Positions 31,882-46,918 are shown, counted from the stretch's first letter. The stretch is DNA of 64,000 nt from Pseudomonas sp. ICMP22404 (GCF_006227205.1 NZ_VCNG01000005.1:186001-250000); one strand, 5' to 3'. Translations and numbers: made by a program. The notes: generated by a model not told the origin, from the letters alone.

Positions 31882-32935
31882 GCTCGACCGCTACATCGGC
31901 AGCAGCGTGTTCATGGCGATCCTTGCGGTACTGGGGATCATCCTTGGCCTGGCGACCCTGTTTGCCTTCATCGATGAAATGAGCGACGTCAGCGATACCT
32001 ACACCCTGGCGGACGTGGCGAGCTACGTGCTGCTGACCGCACCAAGGCGCCTGTACGACATGCTGCCGATGGCGGCGCTGATCGGTTGCCTGATCGGTCT
32101 GGGCAGCCTGGCCAGCAACAGCGAACTGACCATCATGCGTGCCGCCGGCGTTTCCGTCGGTCGGATTGTCTGGGCGGTGATGAAGCCGATGCTGGTGCTG
32201 ATGCTGGTCGGCGTCCTGATCGGCGAGTACGTCGCCCCGGCCACCGAGAACACTGCCCAGGCCAACCGCTCCCTGGCCCAGGGCGGCGGGGATGCACAAA
32301 GCGCCAAGCATGGTCTGTGGCACCGTCAGGGCGATGAATTCATCCACATCAACTCGGTCCAGCCCAACGGCATTCTCTATGGCGTGACCCGGTATCGCTT
32401 CGACGAACAACGGCACATGTTGTCGTCGAGTTTCGCCAAGCGCGCCCAGTTTGCCGAGGATCATTGGCAATTGAGCGATGTCACCACCACCCTGTTCCAT
32501 GAAAAGAACACCGAGGTGGTCGCGTCCCCGCAGGAGCGTTGGGATGTGGCGATCAGCCCGCAGTTGCTCAGCACGGTCGTCATGGCGCCGGAATCCCTGT
32601 CGATTACCGGTCTGTGGGGGTATATCCACTACCTGGCTGACCAGGGATTGAACAACGGTCGCTACTGGCTGGCTTTTTGGGTCAAGGTATTGCAACCACT
32701 GGTCACCGCCGCCCTGGTGCTGATGGCCATCTCCTTCATCTTTGGTCCGCTGCGTTCGGTAACCCTCGGTCAGCGAGTGTTCACCGGGGTTCTGGTGGGC
32801 TTCACCTTCCGCATTGCCCAGGACCTGCTGGGGCCATCGAGCCTGGTGTTCGGTTTCTCGCCACTGTTCGCGGTGCTGGTGCCGACGGGCGTCTGTGCGT
32901 TGGCCGGGCTCTGGCTGTTGCGCCGGGCTGGGTGA
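31874..32935 (+). CDS. lptG: LPS export ABC transporter permease LptG
   Basis: This 353-residue protein has the same architecture as LptF: LDRYIGSSVFMAILAVLGIILGLATLFAFIDE at the start, a central periplasmic domain, and three C-terminal membrane helices (LVLMAISFIFGPLR, then VLVGFTFRIAQDL). It pairs with LptF in the Lpt transporter. The GTG start at 31874 has GGAGG upstream inside the lptF end, and the 8-nt overlap implies coupled synthesis. Confidence 0.96.
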   Translation: MVKLDRYIGSSVFMAILAVLGIILGLATLFAFIDEMSDVSDTYTLADVASYVLLTAPRRLYDMLPMAALIGCLIGLGSLASNSELTIMRAAGVSVGRIVWAVMKPMLVLMLVGVLIGEYVAPATENTAQANRSLAQGGGDAQSAKHGLWHRQGDEFIHINSVQPNGILYGVTRYRFDEQRHMLSSSFAKRAQFAEDHWQLSDVTTTLFHEKNTEVVASPQERWDVAISPQLLSTVVMAPESLSITGLWGYIHYLADQGLNNGRYWLAFWVKVLQPLVTAALVLMAISFIFGPLRSVTLGQRVFTGVLVGFTFRIAQDLLGPSSLVFGFSPLFAVLVPTGVCALAGLWLLRRAG

Positions 32936-32962
32936 TCCCAATTTCTTATGGTGAGCGGGCTT

Positions 32963-33089
32963 CTGTGGCGAGGGAGCTTGCTCCCGCTGGACTGCGCAGC
33001 AGTCCCCAGCAGCCTGCCTGACATATCGCCATGGCGGATAAATCCAGGGCCGCCTCGGCGCCAGCGGGGGCAAGCTCCCTCGCCACAAG
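32963..33089. repeat. Divergent REP-type doublet between lptG and lepA
   Basis: CTGTGGCGAGGGAGCTTGCT and the inverted CAAGCTCCCTCGCCACAAG flank about 80 nt. This is a second repeat family, with core TGGCGAGGGAGCTTGCTCCC, distinct from the common GCGAGCAGGCTCGC type. Confidence 0.85.
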
Positions 33090-33190
33090 AGCTCATCGAC
33101 AGGCGAACGTGACGCTTGCGCGCTGTATCAGGTACAATTCCCGGCTATTTTTCGGCGGGCCTTGCCTGCAGCCTTTTTGAGTGTTGATCC

Positions 33191-34990
33191 GTGAGTGATT
33201 TGAGTCATATCCGCAATTTCTCCATCATCGCCCACATTGACCATGGCAAGTCGACGCTGGCTGATCGCTTCATCCAGATGTGCGGCGGCCTGACCGAGCG
33301 TGAGATGGAAGCCCAGGTCCTGGACTCCATGGACCTCGAGCGTGAACGCGGGATTACCATCAAGGCCCACAGCGTCACCCTCTATTACAAGGCCAAAGAC
33401 GGCGTCACCTATCAGCTGAACTTCATTGACACCCCGGGCCACGTCGACTTCACCTACGAAGTCAGCCGTTCGCTGGCGGCCTGTGAAGGTGCGTTGCTGG
33501 TGGTCGATGCAGGTCAGGGTGTAGAGGCTCAATCGGTTGCCAACTGCTACACGGCCATCGAGCAGGGCCTGGAGGTCATGCCGGTCCTGAACAAGATCGA
33601 CCTGCCCCAGGCCGAGCCGGAGCGCGTCAAGGATGAGATCGAGAAGATCATCGGTATCGACGCCACCGACGCGGTCACCTGCAGCGCCAAGACCGGCCTG
33701 GGTGTGGACGAAGTGCTTGAGCGCCTGGTGACCACCATCCCCGCGCCGACCGGCAACATCGAAGATCCGCTGCAAGCGTTGATCATCGACTCCTGGTTCG
33801 ACAACTACCTGGGCGTGGTGTCCCTGGTTCGCGTGCGCCACGGCCGCGTGAAGAAGGGCGACAAGATCCTGGTCAAGTCCACCGGCAAGGTCCACCTGGT
33901 GGACAGCGTCGGTGTATTCAACCCGAAACACACCGCCACCGCCGACCTCAAGGCCGGTGAAGTGGGCTTCATCATCGCCGGCATCAAGGACATCCACGGA
34001 GCACCGGTCGGCGACACCCTGACCCTGAGCTCCACCCCGGACGTCGATGTGCTGCCGGGTTTCAAACGTATCCAGCCCCAGGTCTACGCCGGCCTGTTCC
34101 CGGTCAGTTCCGACGACTTCGAGGATTTCCGCGAAGCGCTGCAGAAGCTGACCCTGAACGACTCGTCGTTGCAATATACCCCGGAAAGCTCCGACGCCCT
34201 GGGCTTCGGCTTCCGCTGCGGGTTCCTGGGCATGCTGCACATGGAAATCATCCAGGAGCGCCTGGAGCGCGAGTACGACCTGGACCTGATCACCACCGCG
34301 CCGACGGTAATCTTCGAGCTGCTGCTCAAGAACGGTGAAACCATCTACGTCGACAACCCGTCCAAGCTACCGGACCTGTCGGCTATCGAAGACATGCGCG
34401 AACCGATCGTGCGGGCCAACATTCTTGTGCCTCAGGAGCACCTGGGCAACGTCATTACCCTGTGCATCGAGAAGCGCGGTGTGCAGCACGACATGCTGTT
34501 CCTCGGCTCGCAGGTCCAGGTGACCTATGACCTGCCGATGAACGAAGTGGTGCTGGACTTCTTCGATCGCCTGAAATCCACCAGTCGCGGCTATGCTTCG
34601 CTGGATTATCATTTCGATCGTTACCAATCGGCTAATCTGGTGAAGCTGGATGTGCTGATCAACGGTGAGAAGGTCGATGCCCTGGCATTGATCGTGCACC
34701 GTGACAACGCGCACTACAAAGGTCGTGCATTGACCGAGAAGATGAAGGAACTGATTCCGCGGCAGATGTTCGACGTGGCAATCCAGGCCGCCATTGGCGG
34801 GCAGATTGTGGCGCGTACAACCGTCAAGGCGCTCAGAAAGAACGTATTGGCCAAATGCTACGGCGGCGACGTCAGCCGTAAGCGCAAGCTGTTGGAAAAG
34901 CAGAAGGCCGGTAAAAAACGCATGAAGCAGGTCGGCAACGTGGAGATTCCACAGGAAGCCTTCCTTGCGGTGCTCAGGTTGGATAGTTAG
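33191..34990 (+). CDS. lepA: Elongation factor 4 (LepA)
   Basis: This 599-residue translational GTPase has G1 [10 protein letters not shown]2/switch RGITIKAH, G3 DTPGHVDF and G4 NKIDLP. It has EF-G-like domains II, III and V and a lysine-rich unique C-terminal domain ([19 protein letters not shown]). It acts on stalled or initiating ribosomes. The GTG start at 33191 gives the usual start [18 protein letters not shown]. It leads a lepA-lepB-rnc-era-recO-pdxJ block. Confidence 0.97.
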   Translation: MSDLSHIRNFSIIAHIDHGKSTLADRFIQMCGGLTEREMEAQVLDSMDLERERGITIKAHSVTLYYKAKDGVTYQLNFIDTPGHVDFTYEVSRSLAACEGALLVVDAGQGVEAQSVANCYTAIEQGLEVMPVLNKIDLPQAEPERVKDEIEKIIGIDATDAVTCSAKTGLGVDEVLERLVTTIPAPTGNIEDPLQALIIDSWFDNYLGVVSLVRVRHGRVKKGDKILVKSTGKVHLVDSVGVFNPKHTATADLKAGEVGFIIAGIKDIHGAPVGDTLTLSSTPDVDVLPGFKRIQPQVYAGLFPVSSDDFEDFREALQKLTLNDSSLQYTPESSDALGFGFRCGFLGMLHMEIIQERLEREYDLDLITTAPTVIFELLLKNGETIYVDNPSKLPDLSAIEDMREPIVRANILVPQEHLGNVITLCIEKRGVQHDMLFLGSQVQVTYDLPMNEVVLDFFDRLKSTSRGYASLDYHFDRYQSANLVKLDVLINGEKVDALALIVHRDNAHYKGRALTEKMKELIPRQMFDVAIQAAIGGQIVARTTVKALRKNVLAKCYGGDVSRKRKLLEKQKAGKKRMKQVGNVEIPQEAFLAVLRLDS

Positions 34991-34995
34991 GTCCT

Positions 34996-35850
34996 ATGTC
35001 GCTAAATTTCCCGCTGTTGCTGGTTATCGCCGTGTTTGTCTGCGGTCTGTTGGCGTTGATTGATCTGTTGTTCCTGGCGCCTCGGCGCCGGGCGGCCATC
35101 GCCTCTTATCAGGGCAGCGTCAGCCAGCCCGATGGTGTGGTGGTCGAGAAACTCAACAAGGAACCGCTGCTGGTCGAATACGGCAAGTCGTTCTTTCCGG
35201 TGCTGTTCATCGTGCTGGTGCTGCGTTCGTTCCTGGTGGAGCCGTTCCAGATCCCGTCCGGCTCGATGAAGCCGACCCTGGACGTGGGCGATTTCATCCT
35301 GGTGAACAAGTTCTCCTACGGGATCCGCCTGCCGGTGATCGACAAGAAAATCATCGAGGTGGGTGATCCGCAGCGCGGCGACGTGATGGTGTTCCGCTTT
35401 CCCAGCGACCCTAACGTCAACTACATCAAGCGTGTGGTCGGTCTGCCGGGCGACAAGATCCGTTACACCGCCGACAAGCGTCTGTACGTGAATGGCGAAC
35501 TGGTGGCCGAACAACTGCTCGGCTCCGAGCCGGGCACCCTGGGCAGCGCCGAGCTCTACCAGGAAAAACTCGGCGAGGTCGAGCACCTGATCCGCAAGGA
35601 AATGAGCCGCTACCGCGCGACGCCGGACCATTCGTGGACCGTGCCGGCCGAGCACTATTTCATGATGGGCGACAACCGCGACAACTCCAACGACAGCCGG
35701 TACTGGGATGATCCGAACATTCCCAAGGACATGCTGGGCATGGTCCCCGACCGCAATATCGTCGGCAAGGCCTTCGCGGTCTGGATGAGCTGGCCGGAAC
35801 CCAAACTCGGACACCTGCCGAACTTCTCGCGGGTTGGCCTGATCAAGTAA
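34996..35850 (+). CDS. lepB: Signal peptidase I
   Basis: This 284-residue membrane protease has two N-terminal membrane helices (about 3-25 and 60-77). The catalytic Ser lies in IPSGSMKPTL and the catalytic Lys in NYIKRVVGLPGD; MGDNRDNSNDSRYW is the conserved box E. It removes signal peptides from exported preproteins at the periplasmic face. It starts 5 nt after lepA and is co-transcribed with it. Confidence 0.97.
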   Translation: MSLNFPLLLVIAVFVCGLLALIDLLFLAPRRRAAIASYQGSVSQPDGVVVEKLNKEPLLVEYGKSFFPVLFIVLVLRSFLVEPFQIPSGSMKPTLDVGDFILVNKFSYGIRLPVIDKKIIEVGDPQRGDVMVFRFPSDPNVNYIKRVVGLPGDKIRYTADKRLYVNGELVAEQLLGSEPGTLGSAELYQEKLGEVEHLIRKEMSRYRATPDHSWTVPAEHYFMMGDNRDNSNDSRYWDDPNIPKDMLGMVPDRNIVGKAFAVWMSWPEPKLGHLPNFSRVGLIK

Positions 35851-35858
35851 ACACACAC

Positions 35859-35879
35859 GGCGCTGTTGAACACAGCGCC
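35859..35879 (+). terminator. Perfect hairpin after lepB
   Basis: GGCGCTGT and ACAGCGCC form an 8-bp stem with a TGAAC loop just after the lepB stop. No T-tract follows, so it may stabilise or attenuate rather than terminate. Confidence 0.5.
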
Positions 35880-35881
35880 GA

Positions 35882-36022
35882 ATGCATTTCTGGAGCCTGT
35901 ACAAGGCGCCAACGATAGCCAGGACGTCATTTTTGAACACAGCGTTAATTGTCCCAAGCCAACGGCGCCTTGCCGACCTGGCGGTGGAATCCAGCCACGA
36001 ACTCAGCGTGGGTAAACCGTGA
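35882..36022 (+). CDS. Possible 46-codon ORF overlapping the rnc start (possible remnant)
   Basis: An ATG at 35882 opens a 46-codon frame whose tail reads [17 protein letters not shown]. Its TGA overlaps the GTG start of rnc by 3 nt. Many Pseudomonas carry a DUF4845 membrane protein gene of about 125 codons at this position, and the tail is faintly like the end of those proteins. No ribosome site is obvious. It is either a degraded remnant or a chance frame. Confidence 0.3.
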   Translation: MHFWSLYKAPTIARTSFLNTALIVPSQRRLADLAVESSHELSVGKP

Positions 36023-36708
36023 GCGTTTCTTTAAGCCGCCTCGAGCGCCAGCTCGGCTACACCTTCAAGGACCCGGAGCTGATGCTCCTGGCCCTCACTC
36101 ACCGCAGTTTTGCCGGGCGCAACAACGAACGCCTGGAATTCCTCGGTGATGCCATCCTCAATTTCGTCGCCGGCGAGGCGCTGTTCGAACGCTTCCCGCT
36201 GGCTCGCGAAGGCCAGTTGTCGCGTTTGCGCGCACGGCTGGTAAAAGGTGAGACCCTGGCCGTACTGGCCCGTGGTTTCGACCTGGGCGACTATCTGCGC
36301 TTGGGCTCCGGCGAGTTGAAAAGCGGCGGTTTTCGTCGCGAGTCGATTCTGGCCGATGCCTTGGAAGCCCTGATCGGTGCGATCTACCTGGACTCAGGCA
36401 TGGAGAAGGCCCGTGAGCGCGTGCTGGCCTGGCTGACCTCCGAAATCGACAGCCTGACGCTGGTGGACACCAACAAGGATCCGAAAACCCGTTTGCAGGA
36501 ATTCCTGCAATCGCGCAGTTGCGAGCTGCCGCGCTACGAAGTCGTGGATATCCAGGGCGAGCCGCACTGCCGAACCTTCTTCGTCGAATGCGAAGTGGTC
36601 CTACTGAATGAAAAAAGCCGTGGCCAGGGCGTGAGCCGTCGTATCGCCGAACAGGTGGCGGCCGCTGCAGCATTGATCGCCCTGGGCGTGGAGAATGGCA
36701 ATGACTGA
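36019..36708 (+). CDS. rnc: Ribonuclease III
   Basis: This 229-residue enzyme has the RNase III signature [11 protein letters not shown] (about 36-46) and the second acidic cluster [18 protein letters not shown]-terminal double-stranded RNA-binding domain runs from about 155 to the end. It processes rRNA and structured mRNAs. The GTG at 36019 begins the family start [14 protein letters not shown]. It overlaps era by 8 nt. Confidence 0.97.
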   Translation: MSVSLSRLERQLGYTFKDPELMLLALTHRSFAGRNNERLEFLGDAILNFVAGEALFERFPLAREGQLSRLRARLVKGETLAVLARGFDLGDYLRLGSGELKSGGFRRESILADALEALIGAIYLDSGMEKARERVLAWLTSEIDSLTLVDTNKDPKTRLQEFLQSRSCELPRYEVVDIQGEPHCRTFFVECEVVLLNEKSRGQGVSRRIAEQVAAAAALIALGVENGND

Positions 36709-37603
36709 TACAACTGTTACCCGTTGCGGCTATGTCGCCATCGTTGGCCGGCCGAACGTGGGCAAGTCCACATTGCTGAACCATATCCTGGGCCAGAAAC
36801 TGGCGATCACCTCGCGCAAGCCCCAGACCACCCGCCACAATATGCTGGGTATCAAGACCGAAGGCGACGTGCAGGCGATCTACGTCGACACCCCGGGCAT
36901 GCACAAGGGTGGCGAAAAGGCCCTGAACCGCTACATGAACAAGACCGCTTCGGCGGCGTTGAAAGACGTCGACGTGGTGATCTTCGTGGTCGACCGTACC
37001 AAGTGGACCGAAGAAGACCAGATGGTCCTCGAACGCGTCCAGTACGTGACCGGCCCGCTGATCGTGGCGCTGAACAAGACCGATCGCATCGAGGACAAGG
37101 CTGAGCTGATGCCGCACCTGACCTGGTTGCAGGAACAGCTGCCCAACGCCCAGATCATCCCGATTTCGGCCCAGCACGGCCATAACCTCGATGCGCTGGA
37201 GCGGGTGATTGCCGAGCACCTGCCGGAAAACGATCACTTCTTCCCCGAAGACCAGATCACCGACCGCAGCAGCCGTTTCCTCGCCGCTGAACTGGTGCGC
37301 GAGAAAATCATGCGCCAATTGGGCGCCGAGCTGCCTTACCAGATCACCGTGGAAATCGAAGAGTTCAAGCAGCAGGGCAAGACCCTGCACATCCACGCGT
37401 TGATCCTCGTCGAACGTGACGGCCAGAAGAAAATCATCATTGGTGACAAAGGCGAGCGCATCAAGCGCATTGGCACCGAGGCACGCAAGGACATGGAGCT
37501 GCTGTTCGACTCCAAGATCATGCTCAACCTGTGGGTCAAGGTGAAGGGCGGCTGGTCGGATGATGAACGGGCGTTGCGCTCGTTGGGTTACGGCGACTTG
37601 TAA
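36701..37603 (+). CDS. era: GTPase Era
   Basis: This 300-residue GTPase has G1 GRPNVGKST, switch KPQTTRHN, G3 DTPG and G4 NKTD. A C-terminal KH domain with [20 protein letters not shown] follows. It binds the 3' end of 16S rRNA during 30S assembly. ATG at 36701 is chosen because GGAG lies 7 nt upstream; ATG at 36695 is too close to that site. It overlaps the end of rnc. Confidence 0.97.
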   Translation: MTDTTVTRCGYVAIVGRPNVGKSTLLNHILGQKLAITSRKPQTTRHNMLGIKTEGDVQAIYVDTPGMHKGGEKALNRYMNKTASAALKDVDVVIFVVDRTKWTEEDQMVLERVQYVTGPLIVALNKTDRIEDKAELMPHLTWLQEQLPNAQIIPISAQHGHNLDALERVIAEHLPENDHFFPEDQITDRSSRFLAAELVREKIMRQLGAELPYQITVEIEEFKQQGKTLHIHALILVERDGQKKIIIGDKGERIKRIGTEARKDMELLFDSKIMLNLWVKVKGGWSDDERALRSLGYGDL

Positions 37604-37629
37604 TCCGTCCGGCAGTACACCGCGGACCT

Positions 37630-37746
37630 TGTGGGAGCGGGCCTGGTGGGAGCAAAGCTTGCTCGCGATACAAGCGACTCGGTTTCAAGAAGACCGCGTT
37701 GTGTTCATCGCGGGCAAGCCTTGCTCCCACCAGCCTTGCTCCCACA
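37630..37746. repeat. Compound REP cluster between era and recO
   Basis: Partial and complete units (TGGGAGCGGGCCTGGTGGGA, GCAAAGCTTGCTCGCGATA and inverted relatives) are nested, suggesting duplication within a REPIN. It interrupts an otherwise compact operon. Confidence 0.8.
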
Positions 37747-37801
37747 GTGGTTTCTGGGTTGTTGGTAATACTGCGTTTCCTTATCGAGAACTGCGACCTC
37801 C

Positions 37802-38491
37802 ATGTCCCCCACCCATCCCATCGCCCAAGCCGCCTACGTCTTGCATTCGCGCGCCTACCGCGAAAGCAGTGCCCTGGTGGATTTCCTCACACCGCAAGGG
37901 CGGTTGCGGGCGGTGTTGCGCGGGGCGCGGGGCAAGGCCGGGACGCTGGCGCGGCCGTTCGTGCCCCTGGAGGTCGAATTCCGGGGGCGGGGCGAGCTGA
38001 AGAATGTCGGGCGCATGGAAAGCAACGGGGTTGCGGCCTGGCTCAACGGCGAAGCCTTGTTCAGCGGCCTGTACCTCAATGAACTGCTGATCCGCCTGTT
38101 GCCCGCCGAAGATCCCCATCCCGCTGTCTTCGACCACTACGCCGCAACGCTGCTGGCCCTGGCCGAAGGCCGGCCGCTGGAGCCTCTGTTGCGATCCTTC
38201 GAATGGCGGCTGCTGGATGACCTGGGCTACGGTTTCGCCCTAGACGCCGACCTGCACGGCGAGCCCATTGCCGCCGATGGCCTGTACCGCTTGCAGGTGG
38301 ATGCTGGCCTGGAGCGCGTCTACCTGCTGCAGCCCGGTTTGTTCAACGGCGTCGAACTGCTGGCCATGGCCGAGGCTGACTGGAGCGCGCCGGGCGCCTT
38401 GTCCGCGGCCAAGCGCCTGATGCGCCAGGCTTTGGCGGTTCACCTGGGCGGCAAGCCGCTGGTCAGTCGCGAGTTGTTTCGCAAGCCCTGA
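37802..38491 (+). CDS. recO: DNA repair protein RecO
   Basis: This 229-residue protein begins with the RecO OB-fold ([36 protein letters not shown]). A helical C-terminal part follows with [17 protein letters not shown]. Gammaproteobacterial RecO usually lacks the zinc cysteines, as here. It works with RecR to load RecA onto SSB-coated gaps. It lies downstream of era, from which it is separated by a REP cluster, and upstream of pdxJ. Confidence 0.95.
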   Translation: MSPTHPIAQAAYVLHSRAYRESSALVDFLTPQGRLRAVLRGARGKAGTLARPFVPLEVEFRGRGELKNVGRMESNGVAAWLNGEALFSGLYLNELLIRLLPAEDPHPAVFDHYAATLLALAEGRPLEPLLRSFEWRLLDDLGYGFALDADLHGEPIAADGLYRLQVDAGLERVYLLQPGLFNGVELLAMAEADWSAPGALSAAKRLMRQALAVHLGGKPLVSRELFRKP

Positions 38492-38542
38492 TCAACCCGT
38501 ATGCTGTGGGCCGAATCTCTGTCCATTCAAGGAGCGCTTTTC

Positions 38543-39286
38543 GTGAGCACCAGCAATCGCATTCTTCTCGGCGTGAACATCGACCATGTCGCCACCCTGC
38601 GCCAGGCCCGCGGTACCCGCTACCCGGATCCGGTCAAGGCCGCACTGGACGCCGAAGAGGCGGGCGCCGACGGCATCACCGTGCACCTGCGCGAAGACCG
38701 TCGTCATATCCAGGAACGCGATGTGCTGCTGCTCAAGGATGTGTTGCAGACCCGCATGAATTTCGAGATGGGCGTAACCGAAGAAATGATGGCATTCGCC
38801 GAGCGTATCCGCCCGGCGCACATCTGCCTGGTACCGGAAACGCGCCAGGAACTGACCACCGAAGGCGGCCTCGACGTGGCAGGGCAGGAAGCGCGGATCA
38901 GGGCGGCGGTGGAGCGGCTGTCGAAAACCGGCGCCGAGGTGTCGTTGTTCATCGATGCCGACGAGCGGCAGATCGAGGCCTCCAAGCGGGTCGGTGCCCC
39001 AGCCGTCGAACTGCACACCGGCCGCTACGCCGATGCCGAAACCCCCACGGATGTGGCCGACGAACTGCAACGAGTGGCTGACGGGGTCGCGTTCGGCCTG
39101 GCCCAAGGCCTGATCGTCAACGCCGGCCATGGCCTGCACTACCACAACGTCGAAGCCGTGGCGGCCATCAAGGGCATCAACGAGCTGAACATTGGCCATG
39201 CGCTGGTGGCCCATGCCTTGTTTGTCGGGTTCAAGTCGGCGGTGGCAGAGATGAAGGCGCTGATCCTGGCGGCCGCCAGGCCCTGA
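38543..39286 (+). CDS. pdxJ: Pyridoxine 5'-phosphate synthase PdxJ
   Basis: This 247-residue TIM-barrel enzyme starts [23 protein letters not shown] and contains [16 protein letters not shown] and the C-terminal phosphate-binding region [14 protein letters not shown]. It condenses 1-deoxyxylulose 5-phosphate with 3-amino-2-oxopropyl phosphate in vitamin B6 synthesis. The GTG at 38543 follows AAGGAG. It is the last gene of the lepA-to-pdxJ block. Confidence 0.97.
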   Translation: MSTSNRILLGVNIDHVATLRQARGTRYPDPVKAALDAEEAGADGITVHLREDRRHIQERDVLLLKDVLQTRMNFEMGVTEEMMAFAERIRPAHICLVPETRQELTTEGGLDVAGQEARIRAAVERLSKTGAEVSLFIDADERQIEASKRVGAPAVELHTGRYADAETPTDVADELQRVADGVAFGLAQGLIVNAGHGLHYHNVEAVAAIKGINELNIGHALVAHALFVGFKSAVAEMKALILAAARP

Positions 39287-39302
39287 TATCACTGTCAGGC
39301 CC

Positions 39303-39392
39303 CTGTGGGAGCAAGGCTTGCCCGCGATGAAGTGGATGCAGTCCTTCTGATAGACGCGGCGTCTGTATCGCGAGCAAACTTTGCTCCCACAG
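39303..39392. repeat. REP doublet (REPIN)
   Basis: CTGTGGGAGCAAGGCTTGCC and its diverged inverted copy lie between the convergent pdxJ and mltF genes. Confidence 0.87.
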
Positions 39393-39425
39393 CAAGCCCC
39401 CCCACATTCGGCTGGTGTGGTGCCG

Positions 39426-40910
<1,485 letters not shown>

Positions 40911-41174
40911 TTACCGCCATATCTCGACAGCGAAAGGCCAGTCTGCTAGCGGTTGCAAAACATGTCTGCAACACAAGCCGGCCGGCGTGCGGCGGGTTTT
41001 ATGTCGATTAAAAATATCTGTGCAGGCACATTGGAACGGACGTTCGACAAGGGGTTTGGCGCAAAGACCGACATTCGGCCAGCATCGCTGATGCCGTTTC
41101 GGGTGCCGTTGCCGACGGTTTAGGCTAGAATGCACGGCCTCAAAGCACACCCCCTTCCCGAGGCTGTCCCGAAG

Positions 41175-45071
<3,897 letters not shown>

Positions 45072-45075
45072 AGGC

Positions 45076-45387
45076 GTGTACAAGCTCTGCTTCTTTGTCC
45101 CGGCCAGCCATGTGGAAGAGGTCAAAACCGCCGTATTCGCTGCCGGTGGCGGACGGATCGGCGACTATGACCACTGCGCCTGGCAAGTGCTGGGCCTGGG
45201 CCAGTTTCGCCCCTTGGACGGCAGCCAGCCGTTCATGGGCGAAGTGGGTCAGGTTGAGCAGGTCGAGGAGTGGAAGGTGGAGCTTGTGGTGGCCGATGAG
45301 TTGATTCGCGTAGTGGTGGAGGCCTTGAAACAGAGCCATCCCTACGAGACACCGGCGTATGAGGTGTGGCGGTTGGAGGATTTCTGA
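45076..45387 (+). CDS. NIF3/YqfO-like small protein
   Basis: The 103-residue protein KLCFFVPASHVEEVKTAVFAAGGGRIGDYDHCAWQ resembles the PII-like inserted domain of YqfO/NIF3 proteins as a stand-alone unit. It ends with HPYETPAYEVWRLEDF, also typical. Function is unknown; a metal or small-molecule binding trimer is suggested by the fold. It starts with GTG 4 nt after purL and is probably co-transcribed with it. A terminator follows. Confidence 0.85.
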   Translation: MYKLCFFVPASHVEEVKTAVFAAGGGRIGDYDHCAWQVLGLGQFRPLDGSQPFMGEVGQVEQVEEWKVELVVADELIRVVVEALKQSHPYETPAYEVWRLEDF

Positions 45388-45409
45388 TCCTCTGCCCGTG
45401 GAAATGAGA

Positions 45410-45440
45410 AACCCGCTGATTGATTCAGCGGGTTTTTTAT
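45410..45440 (+). terminator. Rho-independent terminator after purL and the NIF3-like gene
   Basis: AACCCGCTGA and TCAGCGGGTT form a 10-bp stem with a 5-nt loop, followed by TTTT, 22 nt past the stop. Confidence 0.92.
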
Positions 45441-45475
45441 TGGGTGGACGGTTTGTTGCAGTCAGTGACGGCCTC

Positions 45476-45568
45476 TTCGCGAGCAGGCTCGCTCCCACAG
45501 GGTAGGGTGCAGGTCACGACTTCTATGAGCACCGCAAATCCCTTGTGGGAGCGAGCCTGCTCGCGATG
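45476..45568. repeat. REP doublet (REPIN)
   Basis: TCGCGAGCAGGCTCGCTCCC and its inverted copy lie between the purL terminator and the convergent ADP-ribosyltransferase-like gene. Confidence 0.9.
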
Positions 45569-45617
45569 ACGCCCGACCAGACAATGACGTCCCGACCTGC
45601 GGCGACGCCGGGCCCAT

Positions 45618-46703
45618 CTACTGATGCCGACGCTCCAGGCGACAAACTTCTTTCTCGATACCGATGCACTCGACCGGTTCGCTCAAACCTTTCTCGAACC
45701 GCCGAGCATTCATCAACAATCCGCCCTTGATGCCACCGATGAATGCGTAGGCGCCCTCACGTGCGCCGGTGCTACGTCCTGATAGATCAACCGCCACGGT
45801 GTTGGGCCTGACTTCATAGACCCAGCCGCCGTTCGAGGCTTGCTCGGTGGCCCAGAGCTTGGCTTCGCCATAATCGTGAAACGCTACGACGACCGATTGA
45901 GCCAAGGGAGACTCCGGCTGGGTGGCCAGTCTCAAATTCGGCGGGAGAGCGTTCCAGGCCTGCAACCCCTGGCTAAGCGCATCCGCGCCCTGCACGGGGT
46001 TGATTGTCGTAGAGCCGACGGCCCAGAGGGGTTCCTTGGTCGTTACCCAGGCCAGTCCTTCTGGAGGCTCCAGCCGATTCCAATCGATGGGAATCGCAGC
46101 AACCTGCTGCATCGTCTCGTGGCCGGTGGGTTCCCGGTAGTCCGGATTTGTCACGCAATTGGCCAGGTTCGTTGCCTTGCAGGCCTTATTGATGAAGGAC
46201 CCCTTGACCCCACCTGGGAAGCTGATTTCCACCTCGCGGGGGAAGGGGCCTCCTGATTGCTCCTGATCGATCCCATGGGGGGCCTTGAATTCGTACACCC
46301 ACTCGCTGGCGTAGTGCTGGGCGATGAACTGACTGCGCGTCGTGCTGCTGAACACCGTCCCGGCGGAGCCACCCGCATGGTTGTACCAGTTGTATATCCA
46401 TTCGCTCTCGGGGATGCCCGCGGCTTTGGGCAGCAGACCGTCCTGAAAAGCGCTGAGACCCTGGCCCGTTGTATCTCCCCGGTAGAGCGTGTCCATGTCG
46501 GTACGCCAGCGCAACGATGGCTTGGTTTTGCGAATATCCACGTCTGGATTCGCCGTGACCTTGAGCCAGGCTTGGTACCAGGGCTCTGCTTTCGGGTCCT
46601 GAGAGCCTTGGGTCGCTGCCCACGCATAAGGGCCCGTTTGCCAGGCGCCTACAAGTACCGCCGCGACAGTCGCCGCCCGCATGAAAGTGCTTTTTCTAGT
46701 CAT
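45618..46703 (-). CDS. Putative secreted ADP-ribosyltransferase with tandem cholera-toxin-like domains
   Basis: This 361-residue protein has a signal peptide (about 1-29, cleavage near YAWA-ATQ). Residues about 65-175 show the R-S-E pattern of cholera/pertussis-type toxins: Arg75 in LYRGDTT, the STS-like FSSTTRS (118-124), WVYEF (135-139) and Glu157-Val-Glu159 in PREVEISFPGGVKGSF. This resembles EQEVSALGGI of cholera toxin A. Residues about 222-335 repeat the plan (LWAVGSTT, WVYEV at 294, REGAYAFIGGIKGG). There Arg75 is replaced by Ala228 and Glu159 by Ala318, so the second copy looks inactive. No partner B subunit or secretion genes adjoin. The NAD site is inferred. Confidence 0.68.
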   Translation of the reverse strand: MTRKSTFMRAATVAAVLVGAWQTGPYAWAATQGSQDPKAEPWYQAWLKVTANPDVDIRKTKPSLRWRTDMDTLYRGDTTGQGLSAFQDGLLPKAAGIPESEWIYNWYNHAGGSAGTVFSSTTRSQFIAQHYASEWVYEFKAPHGIDQEQSGGPFPREVEISFPGGVKGSFINKACKATNLANCVTNPDYREPTGHETMQQVAAIPIDWNRLEPPEGLAWVTTKEPLWAVGSTTINPVQGADALSQGLQAWNALPPNLRLATQPESPLAQSVVVAFHDYGEAKLWATEQASNGGWVYEVRPNTVAVDLSGRSTGAREGAYAFIGGIKGGLLMNARRFEKGLSEPVECIGIEKEVCRLERRHQ

Positions 46704-46918
46704 GATTGAATGCCTCAGCTGGAATGAGGGGCCAGTCGAATCACATACGTCATGACTACCTATTCTTCGACGTGACAGGTTTGGTGATTGATCGCGCCGG
46801 GAGGGCGCCGCTGGGGCGCGCCTCGGTCCGCCGCGTGAGTCCAAAGAATAGGCGACGGCGGGTTTTTCAGCCGTTTTTTGGGATCCAATCTTGTAACAAG
46901 CTGCTCCGGCGGAGATCG
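46704..46918. other. 215-nt gap upstream of the ADP-ribosyltransferase-like gene
   Basis: No REP element or gene is seen. CCGCCG (46829-46834) and CGGCGG (46859-46864) could pair, followed by TTTTT on the plus strand. A convincing nagE terminator on the minus strand is not visible, so read-through from nagE cannot be excluded. Confidence 0.35.

Noticed and set aside
45618..46703. The ADP-ribosyltransferase-like gene as a polymorphic toxin or type VI effector with an immunity gene
   Set aside because: A classical signal peptide is present. No small gene of immunity type lies next to it, and no secretion-marker domain is visible.
46829..46869. CCGCCG/CGGCGG stem followed by TTTTT as a plus-strand terminator
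   Set aside because: No plus-strand gene ends upstream of it, the loop is 24 nt, and the stem is only 6 bp.
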